A program made the translations under genes and the position numbers. 64,000 nt of DNA from Pseudomonas oryzihabitans (GTDB lineage: Bacteria > Pseudomonadota > Gammaproteobacteria > Pseudomonadales > Pseudomonadaceae). Position 1 is the first letter of the stretch, and each line of letters starts with the position of its first letter. Of this stretch, positions 54,520 to 64,000 are shown in pieces. The stretch is from the NCBI RefSeq assembly GCF_001518815.1, contig NZ_CP013987.1:4548501-4612500 (forward strand), written 5' to 3'. Below the pieces are notes generated by a model. The model worked only from the letters and a program-made list of their open reading frames with translations. It did no database searches and was not told where the DNA came from.

Positions 54520-56039
54520 AAGACGCCCCCGCCGCGACCGTCACGCCCGATGTCTGCCTGCTGCTGGAGGGCACCTGGCCCTATGTCCGCGGCGGGGTGT
54601 CGAGCTGGGTCAACCAGTTGATCCTTGGCCTGCCGGAGCTGACCTTCTCGGTGTTCTTCATCGGCGGCCAGCGCGAGAACTACGAGAAGCGCCACTACGC
54701 CATCCCGCCCAACGTGGTGCACATCGAGGAGCACTTCCTGGCCGGCTCCTGGGTGCCCAAGGGCGCGCCCATCAGCCCGCGGCGCCAGGCGCCGGTGCAA
54801 CTGCTGCGCGATCTGCACGCCTTCCTGCACCACCCCGACGAGCCCAGCGCCGCCCAGGGCGATGCCCTGGTGGACGCCTTCGCCCAGGGCAGCGTGAACC
54901 TGGACGACTTCATGTACAGCCGCGCCAGCTGGGAAGCCATCACCGAGGGCTACGAGCGCTATTGCACCGACCCCTCCTTCGTCGACTACCTCTGGACCCT
55001 GCGCGCCATGCAGGCGCCCCTGCTGATGCTGGCCGAAGCCGCGCGCCGCTTGCCCCGGCCACGGATGATCCACTCCATTTCCACCGGCTATGCCGGCATG
55101 CTCGGCGCCATCCTGCAGCGCCGCTGGGGCTGCAACTTCCTGCTCAGCGAGCACGGCATCTACACCAAGGAACGCAAGATCGACCTGGCCCAGGCCAAGT
55201 GGATCGCCGAAGGGCCGGACGAAGCCCTGCGCACCGGGCTGGACGTGGATGTCAGCTACATCCGCCGACTGTGGATCCGCTTCTTCGAACGTATCGGCCT
55301 GCTCACCTACAAGGCGGCCGATCCGATCATCTCGCTCTACGACGGCAACCGCCGCCGGCAGATCCAGGACGGCGCCGATCCCGCGCGCTGCCGGGTGATC
55401 CCCAACGGCATCAGCCTCACCCAGTGGCAGGACGCCCTGGAGCGCCGCCCGGAAGGCGTACCGCCAGTGGTCGGGCTGCTTGGCCGGGTGGTGCCGATCA
55501 AGGACGTCAAGACCTTCATCCGCGCCATGCGCGGGGTGATCAGTGCCATGCCCGAGGCAGAGGCCTGGGTGGTCGGCCCGGAAGACGAAGACGAGGAATA
55601 CGCCGCCGAATGCCACAGCCTGGTCACCAGCCTGGGCCTGGAGGGCAAGGTGAAATTCCTCGGCTTCCAGAAGATTGGCGACATCCTGCCCAAGCTCGGC
55701 CTCATGGTGCTGACCTCCATCAGCGAGGCCCAGCCACTGGTGATCCTCGAAGGCTGGGCGGCTGGCGTGCCGGTGGTGAGCAGCGACGTGGGTTCCTGCC
55801 GTGAGCTGATCGAAGGCTCGATTCCCGAGGACCGGGCCCTGGGCACCGGTGGCAGCGTGGTCGCCATCGCCGATCCCCAGGCCACCGCCCGTGCCATCCT
55901 CGCCCTGCTGCGCAACCCCGGTCGCTGGCAGGCTGCCCAGCGCACGGGCCTGGCCCGGGTCAATCGCTACTACACCGAGCCGCTGATGCTGGAACGCTAT
56001 CGCGAGCTCTACCAGGACGCCATCGGGAGGAGCCTCTGA
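54516..56039 (+). CDS. pelF: PelF, cytoplasmic GT4 glycosyltransferase (Pel polymerase)
   Basis: 507 aa, identical in length to the P. aeruginosa enzyme. Polymerises Pel from UDP-sugar. Seen: LLLEGTWPYVRGGVSSWVNQLI, ISTGYAGMLGAILQRRWGCNFLLSEHGIYTKERK, CRVIPNGISL, PVVGLLGRVVPIKDVKTFIRA, and the donor motif SISEAQPLVILEGWAAGVPVV with the E(X7)E. Start overlaps pelE (ATGA). Confidence 0.96.
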   Translation: MKDAPAATVTPDVCLLLEGTWPYVRGGVSSWVNQLILGLPELTFSVFFIGGQRENYEKRHYAIPPNVVHIEEHFLAGSWVPKGAPISPRRQAPVQLLRDLHAFLHHPDEPSAAQGDALVDAFAQGSVNLDDFMYSRASWEAITEGYERYCTDPSFVDYLWTLRAMQAPLLMLAEAARRLPRPRMIHSISTGYAGMLGAILQRRWGCNFLLSEHGIYTKERKIDLAQAKWIAEGPDEALRTGLDVDVSYIRRLWIRFFERIGLLTYKAADPIISLYDGNRRRQIQDGADPARCRVIPNGISLTQWQDALERRPEGVPPVVGLLGRVVPIKDVKTFIRAMRGVISAMPEAEAWVVGPEDEDEEYAAECHSLVTSLGLEGKVKFLGFQKIGDILPKLGLMVLTSISEAQPLVILEGWAAGVPVVSSDVGSCRELIEGSIPEDRALGTGGSVVAIADPQATARAILALLRNPGRWQAAQRTGLARVNRYYTEPLMLERYRELYQDAIGRSL

Positions 56040-56040
56040 C

Positions 56041-57411
56041 ATGGCCGGCATCGGCTTCGAACTGCGCAAGATCCTCGCGCGTGACTCCTACACCGCCACC
56101 CTGCGCGCCTATGTCTATGCCGGCCTGATCAGTTCCGGCCCCTGGGTGCTCTCGATCATCAGCGTCATGCTGATCGGCGTGCTGGCCACCGGCATCGTCA
56201 CCCCCAGCGTGCTGATCCGCCAGTTCCTGGTCACCGTGACCTACCTCATGGCCAGCTCGCTGATCCTGACGGGCGGCCTGCAGCTGTATTTCACCCGCTT
56301 CGTCTCGGACCGGCTGTTCGAGGAGAAGCAGACCAGCATCCTGCCCAATCTGGTGGGCATCCTGCTGCTGGTGACCCTGGTCGCTGGCGGCCTGGGCTTC
56401 GTGCTGCTGGCCACCCTGTTCGACCAGCCCTTCGCCTACCGGCTGCTGGTGCTGGCCAACTTCGTCACCCTCTGCGACCTCTGGCTGGTGATCATCTTCC
56501 TGTCCGGGATGAAGGCCTACAACCGCATCCTGGTGGTGATGACCCTGGGTTACGCCATCATGATCGCCGCCGCCTTCGTGCTGCGCTTCCTGGGCATGGA
56601 CGGCCTCTTGATGGCCCTGCTGCTGGGCCACGCCGCCCTGCTGTTCATGTTTCTCTACGACATCATCCGCGAGTACCCGGCCGATCGCCTGGTGGCCTTC
56701 GACTTCCTCGACCGCAAGCAGATCTTCCTCAGCCTGCTGGCGACCGGGCTGTTCTACAACCTGGGCATCTGGGTCGACAAATTCATCTTCTGGTTCAATC
56801 CGCTGACCTCCGATGCCGTCATCGGCCCCCTGCGCGCCTCCATCCTCTACGACCTGCCGATCTTTCTCGCCTACCTCGCCATCATCCCCGGCATGGCGGT
56901 GTTCCTGGTACGCATCGAGACCGATTTCGCCGAATGGTACGAGCGGGTATTCAACGCGGTGCGCGGCGGCGAGACCCTGCAGCACATCAGCCAGCTCAAG
57001 GAGCAGATGATCCTGGCCATCCGCCAGGGCCTCCTGGAGATCTGCAAGGTCCAGGGCCTGACCCTGGTCCTGGTGTTCCTGCTGGCGCCGCAGCTGCTGG
57101 CTTGGCTCGGCATGTCGCACTACTACCTGCCGCTGTTCTACATCGACGTGGTGGGCGTGAGCATCCAGGTGGTGTTCATGGCGCTGCTCAACGTCTTCTT
57201 CTACCTGGACCGGCGCGACACCGTGCTGATGCTCTGCACCCTCTTCCTGGGTTTCAACCTGGCGCTGACCCTGCTCAGCATCGAACTGGGTCCGAGCTTC
57301 TTCGGCTACGGTTTCACCGTCTCCCTGGCCTGCTGCGTGCTGCTCGGCCTGCACCGGCTGGATCGGGTACTGGACGACCTGGAATACGACACCTTCATGC
57401 TGCGGCACTGA
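56041..57411 (+). CDS. pelG: PelG, polytopic Pel translocation protein
   Basis: 456 aa, about 12 TM helices, MOP-like, thought to carry Pel through the inner membrane. Seen: the conserved start MAGIGFELRKILARDSYTAT, SSGPWVLSIISVMLIG, KQIFLSLLATGLFYNLGIWVDK and an RIETDFAEWY segment. It begins 1 nt after pelF and ends the core pel operon. Confidence 0.95.
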   Translation: MAGIGFELRKILARDSYTATLRAYVYAGLISSGPWVLSIISVMLIGVLATGIVTPSVLIRQFLVTVTYLMASSLILTGGLQLYFTRFVSDRLFEEKQTSILPNLVGILLLVTLVAGGLGFVLLATLFDQPFAYRLLVLANFVTLCDLWLVIIFLSGMKAYNRILVVMTLGYAIMIAAAFVLRFLGMDGLLMALLLGHAALLFMFLYDIIREYPADRLVAFDFLDRKQIFLSLLATGLFYNLGIWVDKFIFWFNPLTSDAVIGPLRASILYDLPIFLAYLAIIPGMAVFLVRIETDFAEWYERVFNAVRGGETLQHISQLKEQMILAIRQGLLEICKVQGLTLVLVFLLAPQLLAWLGMSHYYLPLFYIDVVGVSIQVVFMALLNVFFYLDRRDTVLMLCTLFLGFNLALTLLSIELGPSFFGYGFTVSLACCVLLGLHRLDRVLDDLEYDTFMLRH

Positions 57412-57491
57412 TGGCCGCTGGCACCGGACGAACGGTGTGACCCGCTAACCCTGGAGGCGTCCAACACAGCTCACCCCTGCAGGACCCTGCC

Positions 57492-58103
57492 ATGAATACC
57501 GCCGCCTTGCGCCTCGTGATCCAGACCACCCAGGTGCGTGCTCGGGACAGTGGCGAGGCCAGCCGCACCTTCGCCGACCAGGCGGCGCGCACGGCCAGCG
57601 CCGATGCCACCCGCGGCGCGGCCCTGGAGCGCTTCGCCAGTGCCTATGTCGACAAGGTGCCCGACGCCCTCGAAGCCCTGCTGCTGCAGGCGCGGGCAGT
57701 GGCCTTCGAAGCACCGCTGGCCGGGGTCCTCGAACGTGCCCTGGCCGGTTTCGCTCCGGCCGCCCTGGCCCAGGCGCCCTCGGCCAGCCTGGCGCTGCTG
57801 GCCGCGGCCTACCGCGTCCACCGCCTGCTCGAAGGCATCCAGGAGCGCTTCGCCGCCTGGTGGGGCGCTGCCCGCGCGCCGGCCGCCCCCAGCCTGGGCA
57901 ATCTCATCGCCCACCAGGTGCTGGGGCAGCTCACCGTCGCAGCCCTGGAAGATGCCGTCGATGGCTGGCTCGATGACCTGGACGCGACCGTCGAATCGCC
58001 GCTCACTCGCCAGTGCTTCCAGCCGCGGCAGCGCCGTGTCGCCCTGGCGACCGCCCGCCCAGCCTTGACCTTGAGTCGTCAGCGGCAGCGCAGCGTTCGA
58101 TAA
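57492..58103 (+). CDS. Hypothetical Ala-rich protein downstream of pelG
   Basis: 203 aa, no signal peptide or membrane helix. It is almost wholly helical in composition, very rich in Ala/Leu/Arg, with an acidic stretch (ALEDAVDGWLDDLDATVE). AGGA lies upstream of the ATG. The 80-bp gap to pelG has no clear terminator, so it may be co-transcribed with pel. No family recognised. A long open frame also exists on the opposite strand; codon bias favours this one. Confidence 0.6.
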   Translation: MNTAALRLVIQTTQVRARDSGEASRTFADQAARTASADATRGAALERFASAYVDKVPDALEALLLQARAVAFEAPLAGVLERALAGFAPAALAQAPSASLALLAAAYRVHRLLEGIQERFAAWWGAARAPAAPSLGNLIAHQVLGQLTVAALEDAVDGWLDDLDATVESPLTRQCFQPRQRRVALATARPALTLSRQRQRSVR

Positions 58104-58206
58104 AACGCACGTTTCGACGCTCCAGCCGGCCAACTGTCAAATATATTGATAACCCTTCCGGGCCGGTTTAGGGTGGCTGCTCACCGCCATTAGCGAGGAG
58201 TCACCC

Positions 58207-59700
58207 ATGAGCTTGCCCAGCCGCGCCGAGTGGGAGCAGCGCTTCCAAGGTTTCACCCTGGAAGGTCGCGCCTTCATCGACGGCGCCTATGTCGACGCCG
58301 CCTCCGGCGCCATCTTCGATTGCCTGAGCCCGGTGGATGGGCGCTTCCTCGCCAAGGTCGCCAGCTGTGACGCCGCCGACGCCGACCTGGCCGTGGCCGC
58401 CGCCCGCGCCGCCTTCCAGAAAGGCACCTGGGCGCACCTGGCGCCCGCCCAGCGCAAGCGTGTGCTGATCCGCTTCGCCGACCTGCTGCTGGCCAATGCC
58501 GAAGAGCTGGCGCTGCTGGAAACCCTGGACATGGGCAAGCCCATCGCCGACTCCCTGAAGATCGATGTGCCCGCCTCGGCCAACGCCATTCGCTGGAGCG
58601 CCGAGGCCATCGACAAGCTCTACGACGAGGTCGCTCCCACCCCCCACGATCAGCTCGGCCTGGTCACCCGCGAAGCCGTGGGCGTGGTCGCCGCCGTGGT
58701 GCCCTGGAACTTCCCCCTGATGATGGCCTGCTGGAAGCTCGGCCCGGCGCTGGCCACCGGCAACTCGGTGGTGCTCAAGCCCTCGGAGAAATCGCCGCTG
58801 ACCGCCATCCGCGTCGCCCAGCTGGCGCAGCAGGCCGGCATCCCGGCCGGGGTGTTCAACGTGCTTCCGGGCTACGGCCATCAGGTCGGCAAGGCCCTGG
58901 GCCTGCACGCGGACGTCGACACCATCGTCTTCACCGGCTCCACCCGGGTCGCCAAGCAACTGCTGGCCTATTCCGGCGAATCCAACATGAAACGGGTCTG
59001 GCTGGAGGCCGGTGGCAAGAGCCCCAACATCGTCTTCGCCGATGCTCCCGACCTCAAGGACGCCGCCGCGGCCGCCGCCAGCGGCATCGCCTTCAATCAG
59101 GGCGAGGTCTGCACCGCCGGCTCGCGCCTGCTGGTGGAGCGCTCCATCAAGGAAGAGTTCCTGCCGCTGGTGATCGAGGCCCTCAAGGGTTGGAAGCCCG
59201 GCCACGCCCTGGACCCGGACACCAACGTCGGCGCCCTGGTGGACACCACCCAGCTGGAAACCGTGCTGCGCTACATCGAAGCCGGCCATGCCGAAGGCGC
59301 CACCCTGGTGGCCGGTGGCAAGCGCACCCTGGAGGAAACCGGCGGCGTCTATGTCGAGCCGACCATCTTCGATGGCGTGAGCAATGCCATGAAGATCGCC
59401 CGTGAAGAGATCTTCGGCCCGGTACTCTCGGTGATCACCTTCGACACCGCCGAAGAAGCCGTGCAGATCGCCAACGACACCCAATACGGCCTGGCCGCCG
59501 CGGTCTGGACCCGCGACATCTCCAAGGCGCACAAGACCGCCCGCGCCCTGCGCGCCGGCAGTGTCTGGGTCAACCAGTACGACGGCGGTGACATGACCGC
59601 GCCCTTCGGCGGCTTCAAGCAGTCCGGCAACGGCCGCGACAAGTCCCTGCACGCCTTCGACAAGTACACCGAGCTCAAGGCGACCTGGATCAAGCTCTGA
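58207..59700 (+). CDS. Aldehyde dehydrogenase, KauB/PuuC type
   Basis: 497 aa. NAD(P)+-dependent oxidation of aminoaldehydes such as 4-guanidinobutyraldehyde or gamma-glutamyl-aminobutyraldehyde in polyamine/arginine breakdown. Seen: VVPWNFPLMMACWKLGPAL, FTGSTRVAKQLL, general-base Glu in LEAGGKSPN, the nucleophile Cys in FNQGEVCTAGSR, and EEIFGPVLSV. The C-terminus ELKATWIKL and the length equal those of Pseudomonas KauB. GAGGAG precedes the ATG. The 103-bp upstream gap is AT-richer but shows no sure promoter. Confidence 0.9.
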   Translation: MSLPSRAEWEQRFQGFTLEGRAFIDGAYVDAASGAIFDCLSPVDGRFLAKVASCDAADADLAVAAARAAFQKGTWAHLAPAQRKRVLIRFADLLLANAEELALLETLDMGKPIADSLKIDVPASANAIRWSAEAIDKLYDEVAPTPHDQLGLVTREAVGVVAAVVPWNFPLMMACWKLGPALATGNSVVLKPSEKSPLTAIRVAQLAQQAGIPAGVFNVLPGYGHQVGKALGLHADVDTIVFTGSTRVAKQLLAYSGESNMKRVWLEAGGKSPNIVFADAPDLKDAAAAAASGIAFNQGEVCTAGSRLLVERSIKEEFLPLVIEALKGWKPGHALDPDTNVGALVDTTQLETVLRYIEAGHAEGATLVAGGKRTLEETGGVYVEPTIFDGVSNAMKIAREEIFGPVLSVITFDTAEEAVQIANDTQYGLAAAVWTRDISKAHKTARALRAGSVWVNQYDGGDMTAPFGGFKQSGNGRDKSLHAFDKYTELKATWIKL

Positions 59701-59707
59701 TCGCAAA

Positions 59708-59734
59708 CCGACCGGGTCGCAACGACCCGGTCGG
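59708..59734. terminator. Bidirectional hairpin terminator
   Basis: A perfect 11-bp stem (CCGACCGGGTC / GACCCGGTCGG) with 5-nt loop between two convergent genes. On the minus strand it is followed by TTTGC; on the plus strand no T-run. It likely serves both genes. Confidence 0.75.
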
Positions 59735-59747
59735 CACCCTGCCCCGC

Positions 59748-60353
59748 CTAGCGGTAGACGTGGTAGGTGGCGTAACGGCTGACCTCCAGGTTGCCGCTCC
59801 AATTGCCGATCACCCGCTTGGAATCCCACTCGTACCAGTGACGGCCTGCCGGTTGGCCTACACCTACCGAACAGCTGCCATTCTGTACCCAGGCACCGCG
59901 GAACTGGCCGCTCTTCCAACGGCGCTCGATCACCTGAATCGGCTGCACGCGATAACCCGGCTGCACCCTGACACTCCAGGTAAAGGAGGTGCTCATCGAG
60001 CGATCCTGTTTGTAGCTGCCATCGACACCGAGAATGGTGAGGTATTTGCCGACGAAGGGCAGCTTGTCCGGGTTGATCTTGACCCCTACCGACCAGCCAT
60101 AACTGGATGTCTTGGTCTCGCCCCAGGCGTAGGTACAGTCGACGGTGCCTCTGCTCGAACACACGAAGAGCGGTCCGCGCCAGATCCAGTCTTCCCACTT
60201 GTTGCGTGCCTGCTGGGTAGCGAAGGCGCGAGACCCATCGCCTAGCATCGCCGGCTCCGTGTGATCGGTGAAGCATTCGCCAGCCTGGACCAGCCCGGTC
60301 GAAAGCACGAAGCCGAGCGCACCGTCCAGAGTCGATTTCACGAAGGTATTCAT
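59748..60353 (-). CDS. Secreted protein of unknown function (possible beta-rich effector)
   Basis: 201 aa. Seen: a signal peptide (about 1-23, ending LVQA), four Cys (ECFTD, VCSSRGTVDC, NGSC), and a Trp/Tyr-rich beta-strand-like body with a central Ser/Thr strand pair (SYGWSVGVKI; SMSTSFTWSVRVQPG). This pattern recalls aerolysin/ETX-like pore formers but is not proof of that fold. AGGGAG lies before ATG 60353. It is 12 nt downstream of the next gene on the same strand, so the two form an operon. Function unknown. Confidence 0.7.
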   Translation of the reverse strand: MNTFVKSTLDGALGFVLSTGLVQAGECFTDHTEPAMLGDGSRAFATQQARNKWEDWIWRGPLFVCSSRGTVDCTYAWGETKTSSYGWSVGVKINPDKLPFVGKYLTILGVDGSYKQDRSMSTSFTWSVRVQPGYRVQPIQVIERRWKSGQFRGAWVQNGSCSVGVGQPAGRHWYEWDSKRVIGNWSGNLEVSRYATYHVYR

Positions 60354-60365
60354 GGCTTCCACTCC

Positions 60366-60860
60366 CTAGATACCAAAGACATTTTCGATGGTGTTTTCCG
60401 TTTCCTGCTTCTTGTTGCTGGCGACTTTGCTTTCGGACAGCGCATCGGACTGCCGCGGGCGATCGACGGGGGTCATCAGCAGCCCCGTCGCATCCTTGGG
60501 CTTGTGCACCATCAGGGCGTCCGCCTCAACGCTCATGCCGAGTGCCTTGGCCGCGTTCTCGGTGGCGACCTGCTGTCCAGGCTGGTTGTCAAAAAGTACC
60601 CGCTTACCTTGATCGAGGGCGTTGTTGATCTCCCTCTTGATGTTCTCATCGACAACCACGCTAGGGCCAACCACCAGGCAGTCATATTCACTGCCCGAGA
60701 CGATCTTGGTATCTGCCACCCTCAATCTTTTCAGCACGAAGCCTTCATTACCCAACACCTTCAATCGCAAGTAAGGATCGCTATTCCCAGACTCCGCGGC
60801 CTGAACCGTGGACCCCAGTGCGGCGGACAACAGTAGAGCTGCCATAACTTTCAACTTCAT
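60366..60860 (-). CDS. Secreted protein of unknown function
   Basis: 164 aa. Seen: a signal peptide (MKLKVMAALLLSAALGSTVQA), a mixed alpha/beta central part (CLVVGPSVVVDENIKREINN, GKRVLFDNQPGQQVATENAAKALG) and a polar, probably disordered C-terminal tail (RPRQSDALSESKVASNKKQ). Only one Cys in the mature form. ATG 60860 has AGGGAG upstream. It is the first gene of a two-gene operon. More AT-rich than the backbone; no family recognised. Confidence 0.68.
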   Translation of the reverse strand: MKLKVMAALLLSAALGSTVQAAESGNSDPYLRLKVLGNEGFVLKRLRVADTKIVSGSEYDCLVVGPSVVVDENIKREINNALDQGKRVLFDNQPGQQVATENAAKALGMSVEADALMVHKPKDATGLLMTPVDRPRQSDALSESKVASNKKQETENTIENVFGI

Positions 60861-61418
60861 GTCGAAATCTCCCTTTATTGCATTAGCGTGAGAACAGCAC
60901 TTCTTTGGCATGGATACCGAATAGATCCGCCAAACACGCGACTTAGAAGCCTTTACAGAAATGACGGACAGGTGAGTCCCTTATCACAAGGCTGCCCCCG
61001 CGAATCCTGTTCACGCTTTAAAACATCGCATGTCATTCGACCAGACGCCGGCAATATCGAAATGGCTTCATTCATGAAAGCAGTTTCGATGCCGCGCCAC
61101 TAACAAGGCTAGCTGCACTTTTTTAAAACAAATAGAAAAGATTATGACGGGTTAATCGCCATAGTTACGCCGGGCTAACAACCTTCACGCAACAGCGCTT
61201 TATAAAGCTATATAAAACCCTGGGAAATACTTTATAGGCAGCGAAGCTAATCCACTAACGACGGAAAAGCTGCATATAAAATAAGATGAATCAATTGGAT
61301 GCCAAAAAATCGACATGCGCCGATCAGGGTCCAAATCGCCGGACACAGATGTAACAAAATATCTCTAGACCCTTTGCAAAGGGTCCTGCAGACACAGGCG
61401 GGGTAACGGGAAACAAGG
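60861..61418. other. AT-rich intergenic region
   Basis: About 560 bp with no supported gene, visibly more AT-rich than the rest of the window. It must hold the promoter of the minus-strand secreted-protein operon. It contains a perfect 18-bp palindrome at 61368-61385 (entered separately). Confidence 0.6.
61368..61385. repeat. Perfect 18-bp palindrome
   Basis: GACCCTTTGCAAAGGGTC is a perfect inverted repeat without a loop, 34 bp from the gmk terminator. It could be a regulator site or a dimer-binding operator; no T-run, so it is unlikely to be a terminator. Confidence 0.5.
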
Positions 61419-61443
61419 CGACCCGCGTTGATGGCGCGGGTCG
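61411..61443 (-). terminator. Rho-independent terminator of gmk
   Basis: CGACCCGCG/CGCGGGTCG (61419-61427, 61435-61443) with 7-nt loop. On the minus strand it is followed by CCTTGTTT. It lies 11 bp past the gmk stop. Confidence 0.75.
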
Positions 61444-61454
61444 AGGGACGGGCA

Positions 61455-62946
<1,492 letters not shown>

Positions 62947-63077
62947 GGCAGGATCCTCGTCTGGCGATGCGCGGGATCCGGAGCGATCCGGACCTCCCAC
63001 GCACGTAAAACGCACGATTCTAGCGCACCTGATCGGAGCGACCCAACGCATCCGTGTCGCATGAGCCGGACGCTCCC

Positions 63078-63083
63078 TATACT
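63078..63083 (+). promoter_or_regulatory. Candidate -10 element for rph
   Basis: TATACT 37 bp upstream of the rph start in the yicC/rph divergent region; the -35 region (TGTCGC) is weak. Confidence 0.35.
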
Positions 63084-63119
63084 ATGGACCTGATACCCAT
63101 GCCTTACAGGAAGCCCGCA

Positions 63120-63842
63120 ATGAAGCGTCCCAGTGGCCGCGCCGCCGATCAGCTGCGCCCCATCCGCATCACCCGTCAATACACCAAGCACGCCGAGGGT
63201 TCGGTCCTGGTGGAATTCGGCGACACCAAGGTGATCTGCACCGCCAGCGTCGAAGCCGGGGTGCCGCGCTTTCTCAAGGGCAAGGGCCAGGGCTGGCTCA
63301 CCGCCGAATACGGCATGCTGCCCCGCGCCACCGGCGAGCGGAACCAGCGTGAAGCCGCCAAGGGCAAGCAGGGTGGTCGCACCCTGGAAATCCAGCGTCT
63401 GATCGGCCGTTCGCTGCGCGCCGCCGTGGACCTGTCCAAGCTGGGCGAGAACACCATCTACATCGACTGCGACGTGATCCAGGCCGATGGCGGTACCCGC
63501 ACCGCCTCGGTGACCGGTGCCTGCGTCGCCCTGGTCGATGCCCTGGGCGCGCTCAAGCGCCGCGGCAACCTCAAGGGCAATCCGCTCAAGCAGATGGTGG
63601 CCGCCATCTCCGTGGGCATCTACCAGGGCACCCCGGTACTCGACCTGGACTACCTGGAAGACTCCGCCGCCGAGACCGATCTCAACGTGATCATGACCGA
63701 TGCCGGTGGCTTCATCGAAGTCCAGGGCACCGCCGAAGGCGCGCCCTTCCAGCCAGCCGAACTCAACGCCATGCTCGAACTGGCCCAGGGTGGCCTGCGC
63801 GATCTGTTCGAGATCCAGCAAGCCGCCCTGCGCGGCGAGTAA
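63120..63842 (+). CDS. rph: RNase PH
   Basis: 240 aa. Phosphorolytic 3'-5' exonuclease that trims tRNA precursors. Seen: [36 protein letters not shown], the catalytic [28 protein letters not shown] region, [19 protein letters not shown] and a C-terminal [21 protein letters not shown] 63120 follows AGGA. Full length, so not the truncated form of E. coli K-12. Confidence 0.96.
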   Translation: MKRPSGRAADQLRPIRITRQYTKHAEGSVLVEFGDTKVICTASVEAGVPRFLKGKGQGWLTAEYGMLPRATGERNQREAAKGKQGGRTLEIQRLIGRSLRAAVDLSKLGENTIYIDCDVIQADGGTRTASVTGACVALVDALGALKRRGNLKGNPLKQMVAAISVGIYQGTPVLDLDYLEDSAAETDLNVIMTDAGGFIEVQGTAEGAPFQPAELNAMLELAQGGLRDLFEIQQAALRGE

Positions 63843-63852
63843 GGAAGTCCTC

Positions 63853-64000
63853 ATGCACGATCTCGTCCCCGCCCCCAGCGCCGAAGCCCGGCGCTGGGCC
63901 ATGCTCTGTCACTACGCCGCCTTCCTGGGCTTCGTCGTGCCCTTCATCGGCAACGTCATAGGCCCGCTGGTGGTCTGGCAGTTCAAGCGCGAGGACGACC
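63853..64000 (+). CDS. DUF4870-type membrane protein (partial)
   Basis: First 49 codons only; the gene runs off the right edge. Seen: ARRWAMLCHYAAFLGFVVPFIGNVIGPLVVWQFKRED, which resembles the DUF4870 opening (short cytoplasmic start, helix, GNVIGPLVVW). AAGGAAG before the ATG. 10 bp after rph. Function unknown. Confidence 0.8.
   Translation, partial: MHDLVPAPSAEARRWAMLCHYAAFLGFVVPFIGNVIGPLVVWQFKREDD

Noticed and set aside
58201-60276. 691-codon open frame antisense to the aldehyde dehydrogenase and into the secreted-protein gene
   Set aside because: It runs through two well-supported genes and a terminator hairpin, and has low-complexity composition.

Overview
The window is a 64-kb piece of a GC-rich gammaproteobacterial chromosome, almost certainly Pseudomonas. 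The backbone blocks algZ-algR-hemC-hemD-hemX-hemY and lptM-lysA-dapF-DUF484-xerC-HAD, with rnk and cyaY beside them, are in Pseudomonas order. The species cannot be fixed from sequence alone; an environmental lineage such as the P. oryzihabitans group is only a guess.

Layout. (1) 1-16.8 kb is backbone: the start of a DsbB-type gene, the heme-precursor operon hemCDXY, the LytTR two-component pair AlgZ/AlgR, argH, a secreted GH114 glycosidase, a beta-hydroxyacid dehydrogenase, corA, rnk, cyaY, and the lptM-lysA-dapF-DUF484-xerC-HAD operon. (2) 16.8-30.6 kb is the first half of an exopolysaccharide (EPS) locus. It opens with an approximately 870-bp non-coding leader holding two ops-like elements. 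Genes follow for a flavoprotein, a sugar aminotransferase, a Wzx flippase, a Wzc kinase/co-polymerase, an RfaH-type antiterminator and five glycosyltransferases. (3) 30.6-33.3 kb holds a minus-strand oxaloacetate decarboxylase, a methyltransferase and a tiny membrane ORF, which look unrelated to EPS. (4) 33.3-45 kb is the second EPS half: initiating sugar transferase, Wzb phosphatase, second Wzc, GT2, WecG-type GT26, Wzy-like polymerase, second Wzx, GH5 glycanase and the Wza export lipoprotein, closed by a strong hairpin. (5) 45.2-57.4 kb is a complete pelABCDEFG operon in canonical order, with a 203-aa unknown gene after it. (6) 58.2-61.4 kb has a KauB/PuuC-type aldehyde dehydrogenase, a minus-strand pair of unknown secreted proteins and an AT-rich empty stretch. 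(7) 61.4-64 kb returns to backbone: gmk, yicC, rph and the start of a DUF4870 gene.

How it fits together. Regions 2 and 4 jointly carry what a Wzx/Wzy-dependent EPS pathway needs: initiating phosphosugar transferase, glycosyltransferases, flippases, polymerase, co-polymerase kinases with one phosphatase, and the outer-membrane export protein. Two Wzx and two Wzc proteins share one of each other part. The RfaH homologue sits inside the first operon, downstream of its probable ops targets, which predicts self-reinforcing read-through. The pel operon adds a second, synthase-dependent polysaccharide controlled by c-di-GMP through PelD. No tRNA, rRNA, CRISPR array or insertion sequence was seen.
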